The position numbers and the translations under genes are program-made. 64,000 nucleotides of DNA from Acanthosepion lycidas. Its lineage: Eukaryota > Mollusca > Cephalopoda > Sepiida > Sepiidae. The stretch spans positions 24,688,653-24,752,652 of the forward strand of contig OZ010578.1 in assembly GCA_963932145.1 (NCBI GenBank), given 5' to 3'. Positions 44,215 through 56,478 of the stretch are shown here, one piece after another (position 1 is the stretch's first letter; each line of letters opens with the position of its first letter). Below the pieces are notes generated by a model. That model did not search any database. It saw only the letters and a program-made list of their open reading frames with translations, and had not been told where the DNA came from.

Positions 44215-44361
44215 CTGAGAGAATTCCATACGTAACGTAAATAACTTCAAATTTCTCAACAAAAAAATTTGTAAAGGTTGCCACAGCAGAAACGAATCCT
44301 CCGCAAATGATAACTTGGCGATGGCTTGCATTAAACATAATTAGAAGCAACAAAAACGGAC
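44215..44361 (-). pseudogene. SLC16 copy C exon 2
   Basis: 147 nt, open, phase 1 to 1. Splice sites as in A. No 4-nt deletion. Confidence 0.8.
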
Positions 44362-44436
44362 CTGGTAAAAGGAAAATTTGAACTCAAGAACAAAATAGTA
44401 CAAGTCTTTTATAAATTCATCAATATGGAAACTTAC

Positions 44437-44705
44437 CAACGCATACCATGACTCCACTGAAAATAGAACCGACCATGGCTGTTTTCGAAATACTGACATC
44501 GTAAATGGTAGCCAGACCAAGAACGAGAATACCATTTGAAGAAAGCAATTCGTAAATGGTAAAATTCGTCATGAATCCAGCGAAGCAAACAACCCAACCC
44601 TAACCTCCATCAGGAATGTGTAGGGAGTCTTCAGCATCAATGTCTCTTTCTGGTTCCACTTCGTTTGTTCGTTTTTCACGGATATCTGGGTTTATCTGTT
44701 CCATT
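44437..44705 (-). pseudogene. SLC16 copy C exon 1 with stop in the signature motif
   Basis: 268 coding nt from the ATG at 44704. The first Trp codon of DGGWGW is TAG (44600-44602). Acceptor and donor unchanged from B. Confidence 0.85.
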
Positions 44706-44849
44706 CTGAAAAAGAATCTGTAGATTTTAAGTTAAGCTTTATGGATTAATGAAATGTTCAAATCGACATTGAAGAAACTTTAAGAGAATCAAATGACAGT
44801 TCAGATATCTAAATTTCTCAAGTAGGTTTTTTCACTCTCTTCATCTAAC

Positions 44850-44915
44850 TCTCTTTCTTTCTCTCTCTCTCTCTCACGCACACACAGGCACACACTCACA
44901 CACATACACATATAT
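44850..44915. repeat. (TC)n(CA)n microsatellite
   Basis: ctctttctttctctctctct then cgcacacacaggcacac and catacacatatatat. Confidence 0.9.
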
Positions 44916-45349
44916 ATGCTTACAAAAGTACCTGGGGAGCAAGCAGACGTCGGCACGTGTACAAAGGATGCAAGAATCAAAGGATTCATCCGACAATATC
45001 CGTATAGGTTGCAATAATCTTTAAAAGAGTGCCTTTGTTAGGTTTATTGACCAACTAGAACGCTTTATGTCAGCTCTTAAAAACAGGTTATCTGATCTTT
45101 CCAACACTTATATAAGGAAGGATGTCCAACAGTCTTATCAGAGTCGCGTTCGTTGTTCACCTTTCCGACGTTGTTTGAATCATAGAGATGCAGAAACATA
45201 TTTCACTTAACACACAAGCTATTCATTCCAAAAGAGGCATCCTATCCACACACAGATATATGCTCTCACAGTGTTCATATGCCTTCCTTTTTTTCAGCGA
45301 CTGATTCTAATTTCTTTTCTATTTAAATTTATATCGTCTTAAAACTGAA

Positions 45350-46612
45350 CCATAGCTGACATTAAGCGAATGGACACCAAAACGAGAAGGTTTCCTACTT
45401 GCCATCACATGCATCATCCCAAGGCTGATGTTGATTGTATGCACGTGTCCATATCCGAAGGAAGTAGAAGGTTAGTTCAGTTAAAACTGTCTTAGAAAAC
45501 TACAAAAAACGGCTTTCAAAGATTTCTGGAAACTACAGAAGACTGGATGATAATCTGTGTTAAAGAATATGAACGAAATAAGAAACTGTAATCAGTAATA
45601 TAAGAATCAAAAAGATTCAAAATTGAATTCCAAATGGATGAAGAAATAGAATTAAACACAGACCCGGCGGCAAAAAAACCTTAAACAAGAAAGCAAAAGA
45701 ATATGCAGTGAACAAGATACAGAAACGATGACAAGATAAACCTTTTCATGGTCAATATTCTACCTGTACAAAATATAGACAAACCCGGTACCCACCAGTG
45801 GCTATGTGGTGCAGGGTTAAAAGCTGCAACCGAAGGTTTTATTCTTGCTGTACAGGATCAATGCTTGTTACTAGCAAGCTAACCAAGCACACATACTGAA
45901 CAATTTTATTCTGCCCAAAATGCAGATTCTGTGATAAATATCCTGAAACAACTGACCACCTTGTATCAGCTTACACGATATTAGCACCCACTGAATATAA
46001 AACCTGGCATGACAGAAGAGGCCAATATCTGCACCGGAAAATCTGCAACATTTACAGAAAGGGAACTGTAAGACATTGGTATGAATACCACCCAGCCCTA
46101 GTTACGAAGACAGGACCTGTAATAATTTAATGGGACTTTACAGTACACACAGAAAGAACAATCAAGGCTAATCGCCCAGACATTATTATCAGAGACGACA
46201 AAAATAAAATGTGCCTGCCTTCTTATTGACATGCCAATCTCTGCAGGCTGTAATGTATCTTGGAAGATCTTCACTTACTATCAAAATACAAGGACCTTGA
46301 AATCTAAATCTCCAAGATGTGGTAAAAGAGGACATCAACAATTCCAGTTATAGTTGGAGTCCTCGGATTGATTGGTTCCGATAGACCCACTGAAGGGATA
46401 CCTGGAAGACCAAGTCTTAAATTAATACAAAATATTGGACTCACAAGAACAGCCCACATCTTACGACGGTAAAATGTGTGTGATCTTAGTTTTCTTTTGT
46501 TTTTACTTTTGTCTCCAAAAATGGCCAAAGAAAAATGCCATGATGCCATTACTAACCTTAGGTCTCTGGTCGGGATACGGAAATAAATGAGTATACACCA
46601 AAAATTAAAGGA

Positions 46613-46656
<44 letters not shown>
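45350..46656 (+). pseudogene. LINE 3' fragment 1, ending in an (AAT)n tail
   Basis: Plus-strand translation shows KREGFLLAI near 45385, GRRLVQLKTVLENYK near 45465, then CPKCRFCDKYPETTDHLVSA (45930-45990, CxxC zinc-like) and APTEYKTWHDRRGQYLH. A TAA (46127-46129) interrupts VII.WDFTVHTERTIKANRP. The 3' UTR is followed by about 13 AAT units (46614-46656), a likely target-primed tail. Confidence 0.7.
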
Positions 46657-46657
<1 letters not shown>

Positions 46658-47135
46658 GGAGATAGGACCCGTTACAATTCTATGGGACTACACAATACAC
46701 ACTGACAGAACAACCAAGGCCAACCGCCCAGACATTGTTATTAAAGACCACAAACAAAAACGGTGCAATGTATCTTTGAAGATATTAAAAACCCTGTCAA
46801 AATACAAGGACCTTGAAATAGAAATCTCGAAAATGTGGCATATGGGAACATCAACAATCCCTGTTGTAGTTGGAGCCCTGGGACTGGTTGGAAAAGATTG
46901 CAGTAGACTAGTTGAAGGGATTCCTGGAAGTCCATGTCTCAAGGAGATACAAAAAATTGTTCTGACAAGTACAGCCCATACTTTACGAAGGGCTTTATCT
47001 ATGTAATTTTTTTTTTTTTTGTCAGTGGAAAGTGTCATGATACCATTTCTAACTTTAGGTCCCTGGGCGGGACCTGGAAAGAAATGTGTAAACGCCAGAA
47101 ATCAAAGAAAATAAAAAATAATAATAATAAAAGAA
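46657..47135 (+). pseudogene. LINE 3' fragment 2, tandem and 5'-truncated
   Basis: Starts directly at the AAT tail of fragment 1. An open frame reads VTILWDYTIHTDRTTKANRP, DLEIEISKMWHMGTSTIPVV and VGALGLVGKDCSR, ending at a TAA near 47006. The tail is aataataataataaaag near 47120. It belongs to the same family as fragment 1 and is better preserved. Confidence 0.75.
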
Positions 47136-47149
47136 ATCAAAAATAGATT

Positions 47150-47945
47150 ACCGTAAGCCTTTGATAGTGTGCCACCCTCTTGGATCCTTAAGGCCCAAAA
47201 CAAAGTAAATATTATATTGTATAGGGATGAAAAAATGAATGATTAAAATGAATTTTGCAAAGTTTCAATTTAAAATTGGTCTGACACTTTTTAGACATAG
47301 AGTCTTTGAAAGAATGTTATTGTCAGTGGTCGATGCAAGCGTTACTGAAAGAATAAGGATATTATATACCTTAGTATGTATGTCCGTGTTTGTTTGTTTA
47401 TTTTGCTTAGCTTTTGGAAGCTATCTCATTGATTCCAGTGTTCTCTATTAAAACACCACCCAAATATTTAAATTGTTACTTATTTGATTTTGATATCTCC
47501 AATGTGTAATTTATATGTTTTTTTGTTTGTTTGTTTGTTTTTTTATCGGGAGGCATTTAAACTAGCTCCTGCTGCAGAGGGCTCTTGATTAGACATTCGG
47601 TTCAGGAATTTGAGAGTTCCTAAGATTTTACATATACGCGGCATTAGAAGCTCTCCTGGCTGCCGTTTGATCAGAATTTTCATTTACACGGGACTCTCTT
47701 CTTATCACTAAAGCCTTAGGCTCTTTTGATTGCAATCTACTTCTCTGTTGGCGGAGATTTCATTTGCGAGGAATCCTGCTGCCGCATGCGATAAGAAAGA
47801 ATACACTACAGAAGGACCCAAAATTGTTCCCTGCATTTAACAAATGCATAACAAATTAATTTGCATAACAAATTAAAATTTATTGAAACAAAACAATTAC
47901 AGTTGACCACTGATGACAAATCCAGAACAACGTAACAATAAACAA
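47150..47945. other. Intergenic sequence without recognised genes
   Basis: T-rich runs at 47518-47545; no motif seen. Confidence 0.4.
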
Positions 47946-47949
47946 TTTT

Positions 47950-48625
47950 TTCTAACCTCTGCCAGCCGCAATGATGGAGAAAGCATTACCTCGAAACATC
48001 GCCAGTGAGACACGCTGCAAGAGCCACTACGTTTCGCAAGGCTCGTCCCTTAATCGAGACGCAATCGCGACAATCCTCCGAAGGAACGCCATCGAACGAA
48101 GGCCAATAACCCCTGAAGTCTCCACTGCCACAGTAGTAAAAAAACAATCTATCAGCAAGATAAGAATATTTAATTATTTTTTCATCTGTGCGTCCCCGGC
48201 GACGGATCCTGGTTCAACCGTGAACCTGATCAAATTACCGACCGAAAATGTATCCGTAATGCCATCCGGCCGCTTTCCATCACCGCGGTCGAGGCCTACG
48301 GGTTAGATTTGGGAAGGGAACCCAGCTGCATCCAAACCTCTTTTGATGATGTCGTTAATGGCAGCATGCCGTGGAAAGTGACCGGCACTACGACGACAGG
48401 AGAGAGGATGCAAACCAAACTCATCGATGGAGGCTCCACATCTGCATCTGAGACGCTCACATAATTTGAGTCCAAGACGGATCCCGACTCCGACTCGAGT
48501 GCACTCATCATCTAGAAGGGTACCGGTAGATGAAGAGGGCACTGCGTTGAGCCAGGCGCCACTACTGGGTTGTGAAGCAGATAGTAGACAGGCGAGGCAA
48601 TGCTGATCCAGAGAGAGCCTCAAAT
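47950..48625 (-). pseudogene. LINE polyprotein C-terminal fragment (different family)
   Basis: Minus-strand frame 48303-48623: SQPSSGAWLNAVPSSSTGTL, VGIRLGLKLCERLRCRCGAS, then HPLSCRRSAGHFPRHAAIND. CRCG...H..SC is the conserved zinc-like part of the tail of a widespread invertebrate LINE. Downstream (48200-48300) GDGKRPDGIT continues in another frame. GC-rich island with frameshifts. Confidence 0.7.
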
Positions 48626-48629
48626 TAGA

Positions 48630-49095
48630 AAAATTGGCCTCGCATTTTATTTTTATCCCAGCTTTTTTGTTTTCATGTGTCTAGTGGGAGAGAAAGTAAT
48701 TCTTGGGTCCAGACGCTGCCAGCTTGTTCGAAAGAACTACCTGAGAAACACTGAGACGAACCACCGAGTATTTTCTTATTTTATTTATTTATTTAATCGG
48801 TGTTTTTTTTTACTATTAAATAAGTGATATAAAGACCCCCCCCCAAAAAAAAACGATTAAATAAATAAATAAATAAAATAAGAAACAAAAAATAAAAATA
48901 AAAACAAGCAATATAATTAAACCCAAATAAATAAACAAACGACTTCCGGTAAAATAACCCCCATAATAGACTACCCACAATGCACCACTGACCCGTATAT
49001 ATATAAATAGCCAAGAAAAATAACCACACGTGGCCTGACGATTGCATATAGCATGAAACAGACTGTCGCCTCTAAGTGTTGACTTCTATGTTCAC

Positions 49096-49142
<47 letters not shown>

Positions 49143-49420
49143 AATTAAAATAAATCAATAATTCATGTCATAATTTCCATCGCTTCTTCTGCTCAGCGAG
49201 TTTTTTTCTTGATCCATCGTGAATAAATGAATATGAATTATTGTCTAATTCATAACTTAAGTTCACTAAAGCAGAATTGTGAAACGGCTGTGAGTACAGG
49301 TACAATTATATATAAAATGCAATAAATTATTCTGTTAGATTACAATATCATGTTATCAAGAAAGCCATGTAAGGTATTCTTCACTTACCTACGCATAAAG
49401 TCGTTTAACTGACGACAGCA
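48630..49420. other. Intergenic sequence with simple repeats
   Basis: A-rich and AAATA runs 48780-48920; (TA)n(GA)n at 49100-49142. No gene. Confidence 0.5.
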
Positions 49421-49424
49421 GTCT

Positions 49425-50155
49425 ACAGTTTAACGACTTCCAATCGATTAATTACGTTTACAATCATTCTAGAGTTATTATATAAACACGAGTGTCAAAA
49501 TAGCATTTCATATTTATACAATTTAAATGCTCAATAAAAAATAGGAAAGTAAGAATGAAAACACAAACTGAAGTAAACATTAAATTACAACAACGAAATA
49601 AAAATAGGAAAAATAATTATATAAATGAAGTCATTTTTCTTACAAGGCATGTGAATGTATGAAAAACTCCCGGTGAAAATGTTGTTCTTTTTAGGTTCTA
49701 AGTTGAGAGGTAATTTATTTAAATCCAACACGAATGTTAATCCGTAGAATTAGTATGCGTTGAGCAACGATAAAAAAAAAATAAATGCTGAATCGTTTAT
49801 TTAAACAGTTCTGTCAACTCACTTTGGATGCACACACAATCTGCTTTTCGAAAAGAGCAAGTTAGGTGGAAAGAGTATCATTGCCCTTCGTTTCAGCAAA
49901 TATCTATGTCGACATTAAGAATGCAAACAATTGTTTCTTTTCATGCATGTTAGTTTCGATGACCTAACTACATTCATTCAGTAGATGCCATACACTCTTA
50001 GGCGACCATGTCTCTTTTCGATTTATGATTATCTTGACAAAAGAATTCCCGCAGGAGGCTGCCGTGTGGCAGCGAAGACTGGTTTCCAACCAAGGTTATA
50101 GAACCAAGCCAGTCATACTATTTAACCCATATCTGGGAGGATTAATGCGAAAAGT
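49425..50155. repeat. Decayed third copy of the duplication core
   Basis: 49425-49800 matches 4620-5000 and 27900-28270. 49980-50155 matches the SINE-tail region 5180-5300 (ccatatctgggagga). The conserved donor appears near 49644 as CCTT|GTAAGA on the minus strand. Confidence 0.65.
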
Positions 50156-50159
50156 GTAT

Positions 50160-50560
50160 TGGACAAAATTAGGACGTTGTTTAGCTAACTTAGGCACTTG
50201 ACCCCGTGAACCGGGAATCTATTCGGATGGATGATTTTGAGTTATTTTCGTCAAGACATAGAAATTAAAGTGAATGTCGGGGGTAGTTTAATGGATCTTT
50301 TGAAAGTTGAGAACGGTGTTAAACAGGGGAGACTACTTCTACCTTCTTTAATTTCTGTTTTTTTTTTAACGATGTTTATTGATGGTTTGTACGGTTGTTG
50401 TGGAAAATTGATATCGCAACACAGGTATGATTTTCAATCTTAAACGTTTTCAATCAAAGGTAATGTCCTTTTATATATTAATTCAATATCTCTTATATGC
50501 TGATGAAATTTACATGTTATTCCCATTGGGAATATTCAGTTTTGAGCAACAGGCTTTCTG
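50160..50560 (+). pseudogene. LINE reverse transcriptase fragment (palm)
   Basis: The plus strand encodes IKVNVGGSLMDLLKVENGVK + QG (the VKQG motif) and, after a frame change, SLLYADEIYML with YADE for YADD. About 400 bp, inserted between SINE-like sequences. Confidence 0.65.
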
Positions 50561-50589
50561 CGGATTATAAATCCTTCTATTTGACAACC

Positions 50590-50662
50590 AAAGAACAATT
50601 ACCACCATATCACTTTGAAAACCCTTTCTCGTCCGATCACCCAAGTTAGTTCTCTAGGTATA
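50590..50662 (+). repeat. 5S rRNA-like head, plus orientation, truncated
   Basis: accaccatatcactttgaaa, then ttctcgtccgatcacc and aagttag match the first about 60 nt of 5S rRNA. Opposite strand to the copies at 5.4 and 28.7 kb. Confidence 0.6.
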
Positions 50663-50664
50663 TT

Positions 50665-53055
50665 ATTATTATAAATAAATAAAAATAAAATAAAAATAAT
50701 AATGAAAATTATGGAAAAAATAAAACGATAACATAAAAATGTTGTATATAATAAATTAAATAAAAATTAATAATAATAAAAGTACTACTAGCATGCAACA
50801 AAAACTGCTCCTGTCGGAAATACGGACATCCTGTCAAAATACGTTAAATTCAATAGCTTTGCCATGAACCTTGGTATGGGCAACACGTGTCTGACTTCTC
50901 TCAGTGATATGGCTTGCATTTTTAATATTTGGTTCTTTTGAAAACGCATTTTTTTCTGTTTTACAGCATATTCTCCTTTATTATCATTATTATTATTATT
51001 ATTTCGGGGGTGATATCCCCCCCTGCCACAGCAGCAGACATTAAGAACGCAGAGATGCTTCATAAATCTGTCATGGGTGCATGCTAAAACATTCGACACC
51101 GTGTGGGATTAGTTGAAAGGCTTTACCAGTCAATGATCCGACGAGTTCATGCGTGTGTAGAAGCAAGGGGAGGGCATTTTGAACATTTGTTGTGAGTTAC
51201 AATATTGAAGTAATACGATGTCCTTTTGAGCATATGTTTATATGGAACTTTTACTTTGTTTTAATGTCAGGAATCAAGCCCCAAAGTTTTAAAACTATTT
51301 TTGACACACTCTGTAAATATATAATTATGAATTCGGTTGATTATTTGCATGCATGTATATACATAGGTGCCCCTGTGTATGCATGTTATGAATAAACATA
51401 TCTATATGTATATGTGTGTGTGTGTTTGTGTGTGTTATTTTATATAGAATAAAATTACATAAAACATGCAGCCGGCCACATTGTAATATAATACTTAATA
51501 TTTGAAGTGGTTCCAAGGACAACAGCTTTGAGTTGTTCTTAACTTTGTTAACTAATACAGATGCTTACGTGACATTTGGCTTCCTTTTTCCTCCTCGGTT
51601 GAGGGTGGTGTGTCGTCCCGATAGAGTTGTTTAGGGTTTCCACAAATCTTAAGACATTGTGATTGACAGCGAACTCTGTTACGAACCCCTTATGTACGCT
51701 GTGTTTTACAGACAATATTGCGTAATTCCTGCCTATGCCCGTAGTAAACTTTTGTCCGAGTGTAACTTCTGAAGTCAAGCTGGAATAAGAACTCCGTCAA
51801 TAAAATGTACAACATTGTCGATTATCCTAACAACACGTTTATTAAATGTAAAGAAAAACTGGTTGAATAAAATGTAATGGTGATTTGGGGATTCTAGACT
51901 CAAGGCTGAAGTATTAAAAAATCAATTCTAGCTCTGTGCTTCAGTAAACTTCAGTCAAAGATCCATCACTAAAGATGCAGATAAAACGGTTGACTGTCCT
52001 AAATACCAGACTCTTCAGGTTATCTTCTACCTTTAAAAGAGGCAGATCAATCCAACCTAGTTGAATAAAATGCCTTTTAGCTGCTACAAATCAAGTACAT
52101 TTCTGTAGTAAAGGTGATTTGGGGATTATAGTCGCAACGCTACAGTATTAACCAAGCAATCAATTCTAGCTCTTTGCTTCAGTAAACTTTTCCTCAATTC
52201 TTCAAAGCAACGACTACTCTGTCAAAATTTCCTTAATTCTTTTGTCATGTGACTGTGTTTTTGTACCGACCCGTCAATTGCGTGTGTGCTCTTTATCGAC
52301 GATTGTATTAGGAGATATTAAGGGTCGTCCCCTTCTGTCTCTCACCCTGGAGGCTTTCGTTCATATAGATAATTCACTCTCGCAAATTTGATACTGATAT
52401 CGAACTTTTCCACTCGACCGTCTTAACAAAAACTTATCTTTTATATTTTTATTTTCTACTTATAATCTTCCTAGATATCTGTTTGTAAAGGTAATTGTTT
52501 CTTGGGTAGTCCACACAAAGAAATTCTACATAAACCAGATCTTTTTGTTCTTTGTCCAGAATAATTTGTAAGAACAGAGACATTCTGAACAGAGAGCGTA
52601 ATGTAAACAAACTACCGAATTTTAATTTCTGAGGACCTAAGAAATTAATCTTGTTTTCTTCTTATCGACGGGAGGTGGATATGGTTGTGTACACTAACTG
52701 TGTTACTCTTCTTAATACAGTTTGTCTGGTTACTTACCTCCTCAGGACCCAAGAAGAAATATCTTTTTATTGGACTACACCTCTACGCTCCTTTGATGTG
52801 TCAACAAATCGTCATGTCTACTGTAAGTTATTCATTTTCTGTTCTCTGAAATCACTGGCTTCGACCCAATTCGAGGCTGCGTTATTTCAAAAGGAAAACT
52901 ACTCCCACGGACATTGACTTTTGTTTGGAAAGTCATATATTATTTGATGCGTTCGTTTTTATTGTTAGAATAGTGAAATGCTGATTCATTTCACATTTCT
53001 CCTGTCAAAAAGTCTCTCGCAAGTATTTCTGCTGTGTAATTAACCTGCTAACAAT
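50665..53055. other. Intergenic block, partly shared with 7.2-9.2 kb
   Basis: 51190-52450 parallels 7200-7640; 52750-52990 parallels 8930-9160. Two related lines (about 51850-51930 and 52060-52190: gttgaataaaatg...gatttggggatt...agctctg) form a diverged direct repeat of about 210 bp. No intact gene. Confidence 0.5.
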
Positions 53056-53059
53056 TGCT

Positions 53060-53285
53060 GCCTTTGAACATGTCTACCCACGTGTAGGGTGGAAGACTCT
53101 TTGATATATGCAAGAGGCTCACTGTCAGAAACTGAACAAGACTATGCTCAGATTGAGAAAGAAATATTGGCAGTAGCGTACGGAGTGGAAAAGATTCATC
53201 ATTACACTCATGGAAGAAAAGTTTGTGTAGTCATAGATCACAAAACCCTGGTGACAATGTGTGCAAAACATTTATGAAAGGCTCC
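53060..53285 (+). pseudogene. Ty3/gypsy RNase H fragment
   Basis: Open frame 53089-53277 with SLSETEQDYAQIEKEILAVA and HHYTHGRKVCVVIDHKTLVT, the conserved RNase H core. Same type and better kept than 8930-9410. Isolated. Confidence 0.7.
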
Positions 53286-53289
53286 AAGC

Positions 53290-54000
53290 GACCTTAAAAA
53301 AAACACTTGATAAGAATACAACATTAAAACTCCGGAATACAAATGGAGGTAATAAAAAAAGATCTCCCAACCAAATTTTCTTTATTGCTTAAAATCTAAA
53401 GTGTCTACGCGGCCTTGTTGGCGATGAATTATTTTCCACCCTATAACCTCATTTATGCAGACGAAACGTCGGCATGCCACGTATACGGTGTTGAATCATC
53501 CTCATTCCCCTCGTAATCCATTGGTAGGAATAAATTTCCATTTGGATAGCTTCTTTCCAAGAGACGATACATCCCCGATCACTACAATCTTAACCTGATT
53601 AAATATGGGGTTAACTATTGTCTATCCTACATATATTCATAATGTACATTTTGTGCTACCTTTTATGTCCATAACACAACTTCATTCAGTAATCTTTTAC
53701 GTTGAGTGGCTCTTGGGCCTTGTATCGAGTCATCAATAGAATTAAAACATTACACAGCATAACTGGAGTTGGAATGAAATGCAATGACACAATTTCCTTC
53801 TACATTGTGAATACAACTGTTGCTTCACTTCTGTCTTTTCTTAGCATAAAATAGGACTGATAACGAACTGATAAAAGATTATAAAATTAATGTGACTTGC
53901 ATTTTGTGTCTGCGTAATTTTATCCGATGCTTTCGAAGTATTCGAAGTGAAATAAAGATTTTATTTATCATTATTTCTCTCTTCCACGGAACCATTAGAT
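53290..54000. other. Intergenic block shared with 9.4-10.6 kb
   Basis: Non-coding; matches the region left of the SINE at 10850. Confidence 0.5.
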
Positions 54001-54004
54001 TTTA

Positions 54005-54106
54005 TTAGGTTGGTGCAAAAATAATGACGTAATAATGTCGTTTTTTGACGTATTTTTTAAACTCAAAAAACGACATTATTACGTCATTATTTTTGCACCG
54101 ACCTAA
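54005..54106. mobile_element. Mariner MITE, 102 bp palindrome (first of a pair)
   Basis: Ends TTAGGTTGGTGCAAAAATAA / TTATTTTTGCACCGACCTAA, flanked by TA. Arms carry tgacgtaataatgtcgtttt. Longer than the 80-bp type, same termini. Confidence 0.9.
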
Positions 54107-54125
54107 TACATGCAAAGGAAAAATA

Positions 54126-54227
54126 TTAGGTTGGTGCAAAAATAATGACGTAATAATGTCATTTTTTGCCGTATTTTTTAACGTCAAAAAACGACATTAT
54201 TACGTCATTATTTTTGCACCGACCTAA
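54126..54227. mobile_element. Mariner MITE, 102 bp palindrome (second of a pair)
   Basis: Nearly identical to 54005-54106, same orientation, 19 bp further on, each with its own TA flanks. Open frames on both strands (54005-54227) are artefacts. Confidence 0.9.
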
Positions 54228-54722
54228 TATAACGACAAATAATGACCAAGATAATGACACTTGTTGTCTAGACACGAGAGACCAAAAACAATTCTGTTAA
54301 GAACTGCCACATTGAAGCAAGCAATAGATATATTGAAGAAAGCATTTTTGTTTGATTTGTGATGAGGAATTGTCAATATGTTTTGATTTATTTGATTAAT
54401 AACAACTAATTTCCTTATATTTGATTTTTATAGAATTCATAATTGGAATTGGAAATCAATTTTATTAGTTATTTGATTACTGTTTCATTTTTTGGAGTCG
54501 TCTTTTGTCTACAAGAAAACAAGCAAGAAAGTAAGTCAATATTATTTGTCTTTTAATTTGCCTTTTCCTCCGTCGAATCTCGTCGACTGAACAAAAATTG
54601 AAATGCAATAACGAATATATATAAAAGTTCAGAAAGTATCTCCGGTAGAGAAAATAAACAAATATTGTCAGTTATTTGCAAATATATTTATTCTATAATA
54701 TTATTTCATGCTGATATATAAA

Positions 54723-55316
54723 TGTTATGGTCCGGTTACTTGTACCACGGTGATAGTCCAAGGTAGAACCAATAAAGAAGAACGCGAACACAGGTATGGA
54801 ATAACATAGATATATTACTAACAGGAATATATAGAGAGAAGTAGAAGTTTTAGTATGAACAATCAGGTTTAGTAGAGAGGACAATGTAGTCTCGACCAGT
54901 ATCACTATTCCAATGTCTTGCAATAATTGTCTGAACGCGACTCTGCTTCGGACTGCCTCTGACTCGACACTTGACTCGACTTGAACTACTGACTGGCAAT
55001 ATTTAGTCACCCCCCCAACGATGGTGTCATATGGCACAAGGCCTTTTTAACGTGGGCACTCCGAACCCGTGGGCTCGGCCCAAAATATGCCCATTGAACC
55101 CGTATAAACGGGTTCTGGGCCGGTCTACCTCCCCGAAGGAGACTTCGCCCTTCGGCGTAGCCTCCTTCGGGTTCCTCCCGCCCGAAAGCAGAGAGTCCAA
55201 CCGATCAGCCGGTCAGAAAGTGAACGACTGACTGACTCCTTGCCTACTTCTGGGGCGCAGTATTTATTAAGTATGGAATAGTCCATTATTATTATTATGG
55301 GTAAGATCACATAACA
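54723..55316 (-). repeat. 3' LTR (594 bp)
   Basis: Ends TGTTAT...ATAACA. Contains one copy of the about 240-bp GC-rich unit (54983-55228) with dyads gaacccgtataaacgggttc and gaaggag...cctccttc. Confidence 0.9.
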
Positions 55317-55330
55317 CCTCCCTTCCGAAG
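55317..55330 (-). other. Polypurine tract next to the 3' LTR
   Basis: Minus strand CTTCGGAAGGGAGG directly before the LTR: the expected plus-strand priming site. Confidence 0.75.
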
Positions 55331-55535
55331 CTTTTGCGTGGCAGGGTTTTTTTTAATATCTTTTTTTCTTTGGATCTATTTCCAAAGGTTCAGTGAATTT
55401 TCTTTTTCTTGACAATTTTCTTGGTTCTGGCATTGTTTGCGGTCTTTTATATATCGAATGTGTCAAAAATCGTGTCCAATACTTCTTCTTGATGTGGACC
55501 GTTAGCATCCTGTAGTGGTTTCTTCCTTATTTGGT

Positions 55536-56425
55536 TCACGTGTCTTCTGTGTGAGAATTTTTTCCTTGTACTATGTACATCATATTACCAATTCTTTTCT
55601 CAATTATGCCTTGCTCCCAGTAATAGGTATTATTTTTATATGCCTTAAAAAACTTTTCCCCTGGGAGGAATTTTCTTTTTGGTGCGTAGAACTGTGTTAC
55701 TTGTTTTGTTTTATTTGGTAGTAATTTATCGAACGCTGATCTGATTTTCCCAGCAAACATGACTTCTGCTGGTGATAATGTTGATGGTGTAGAATTATTT
55801 GGCGTTATTCTGTATACCTGTAGGAATTGCTGTAATGCTTTCTCTGTAGGCACATCGTACACTTTTCGTAACGCTCTTTTGAGAGTATCCACGAATCTCT
55901 CCGCTTGTTCATTTGATCTTGGATGGTAAGGCGGGGATTTTATGTTTTAGTTGATAAAGTTCGCAAAACTCTTGGAAATCTGCTGACGTGAATTGTGTTC
56001 CATTATCTGTTACTAAGCAGTCCACTACACCAAATCCGAGCGAATAGCTCGTGGAGGAAATTTATGGTCGTTTCTGTAGTAGGAGTTTTGCAACGAAACA
56101 CCTCCGGCCATTTACTGTAGCTATCAACTATGATTAAACAGTAGAACCCGTCAATTGGTCATGCATAATCTGCGTGTATTCTTGACCATGGACGATCAGT
56201 CTCTGGCCAGGGCTTATGTATGATTGGCGATGCTTTGGCTGCTAAATTACAACGCTTGCACATTTCCACCATCTGAACAATATCCTGGTCCATATTCTTC
56301 CAATATACATAGCTTCGCATTAGCGACTTTATTCTATTTTTACCCGGGTGTCCTCTGTGAAAATTCCTTAGGATTCCCTTTTGCAATGTTTTGGGAATTA
56401 CAACCCTTTTGTTGAAAAGTAGCAC
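55536..56425 (-). pseudogene. Integrase remains of the gypsy-type element
   Basis: 56159-56425 holds the N-terminal zinc-binding region (HRGHPGKNRI ... MCKRC) and ends in a stop at the start of the catalytic core (SRIHADYA). The core between 55893 and 56158 is frame-broken. 55536-55892 encodes the C-terminal part (TPNNSTPSTLSPAEVMFAGK) and a chromatin/DNA-binding-like tail. Confidence 0.8.
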
Positions 56426-56478
56426 ATTATCGCATAGAGAAAAGCTGTCCGAAATTTGCTTATTTCTTTCTGATATTT

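Larger units (their letters stand above)
32284..44705 (-). pseudogene. SLC16 copy C: multiply disabled pseudogene
   Basis: Exons found: 1 (44437-44705), 2 (44215-44361), 4 (40045-40139, plus two broken duplicates), 5 (38678-38853), 6 (37588-37859) and 7 (32284-32403). Exon 3 and exon 8 are absent. Lesions: Trp-to-TAG inside the DGGWGW signature (44600-44602); +1 nt at the end of exon 5; +2 nt near the start of exon 6; and Leu-to-TAG late in exon 6 (just before 37628). Splice sites are mostly kept. Introns have taken in a satellite array (intron 6), a LINE fragment inside an inverted repeat (around lost exon 3) and microsatellites. It cannot encode a transporter. Confidence 0.85.

Noticed and set aside
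53060..53285. RNase H fragment as part of the 54.7-60.7 kb LTR element
   Set aside because: It is on the opposite strand, outside the LTRs, and has its own paralogue at 9.2 kb.
54005..54227. 60-codon frames on both strands
   Set aside because: Mirror frames of palindromic MITEs.
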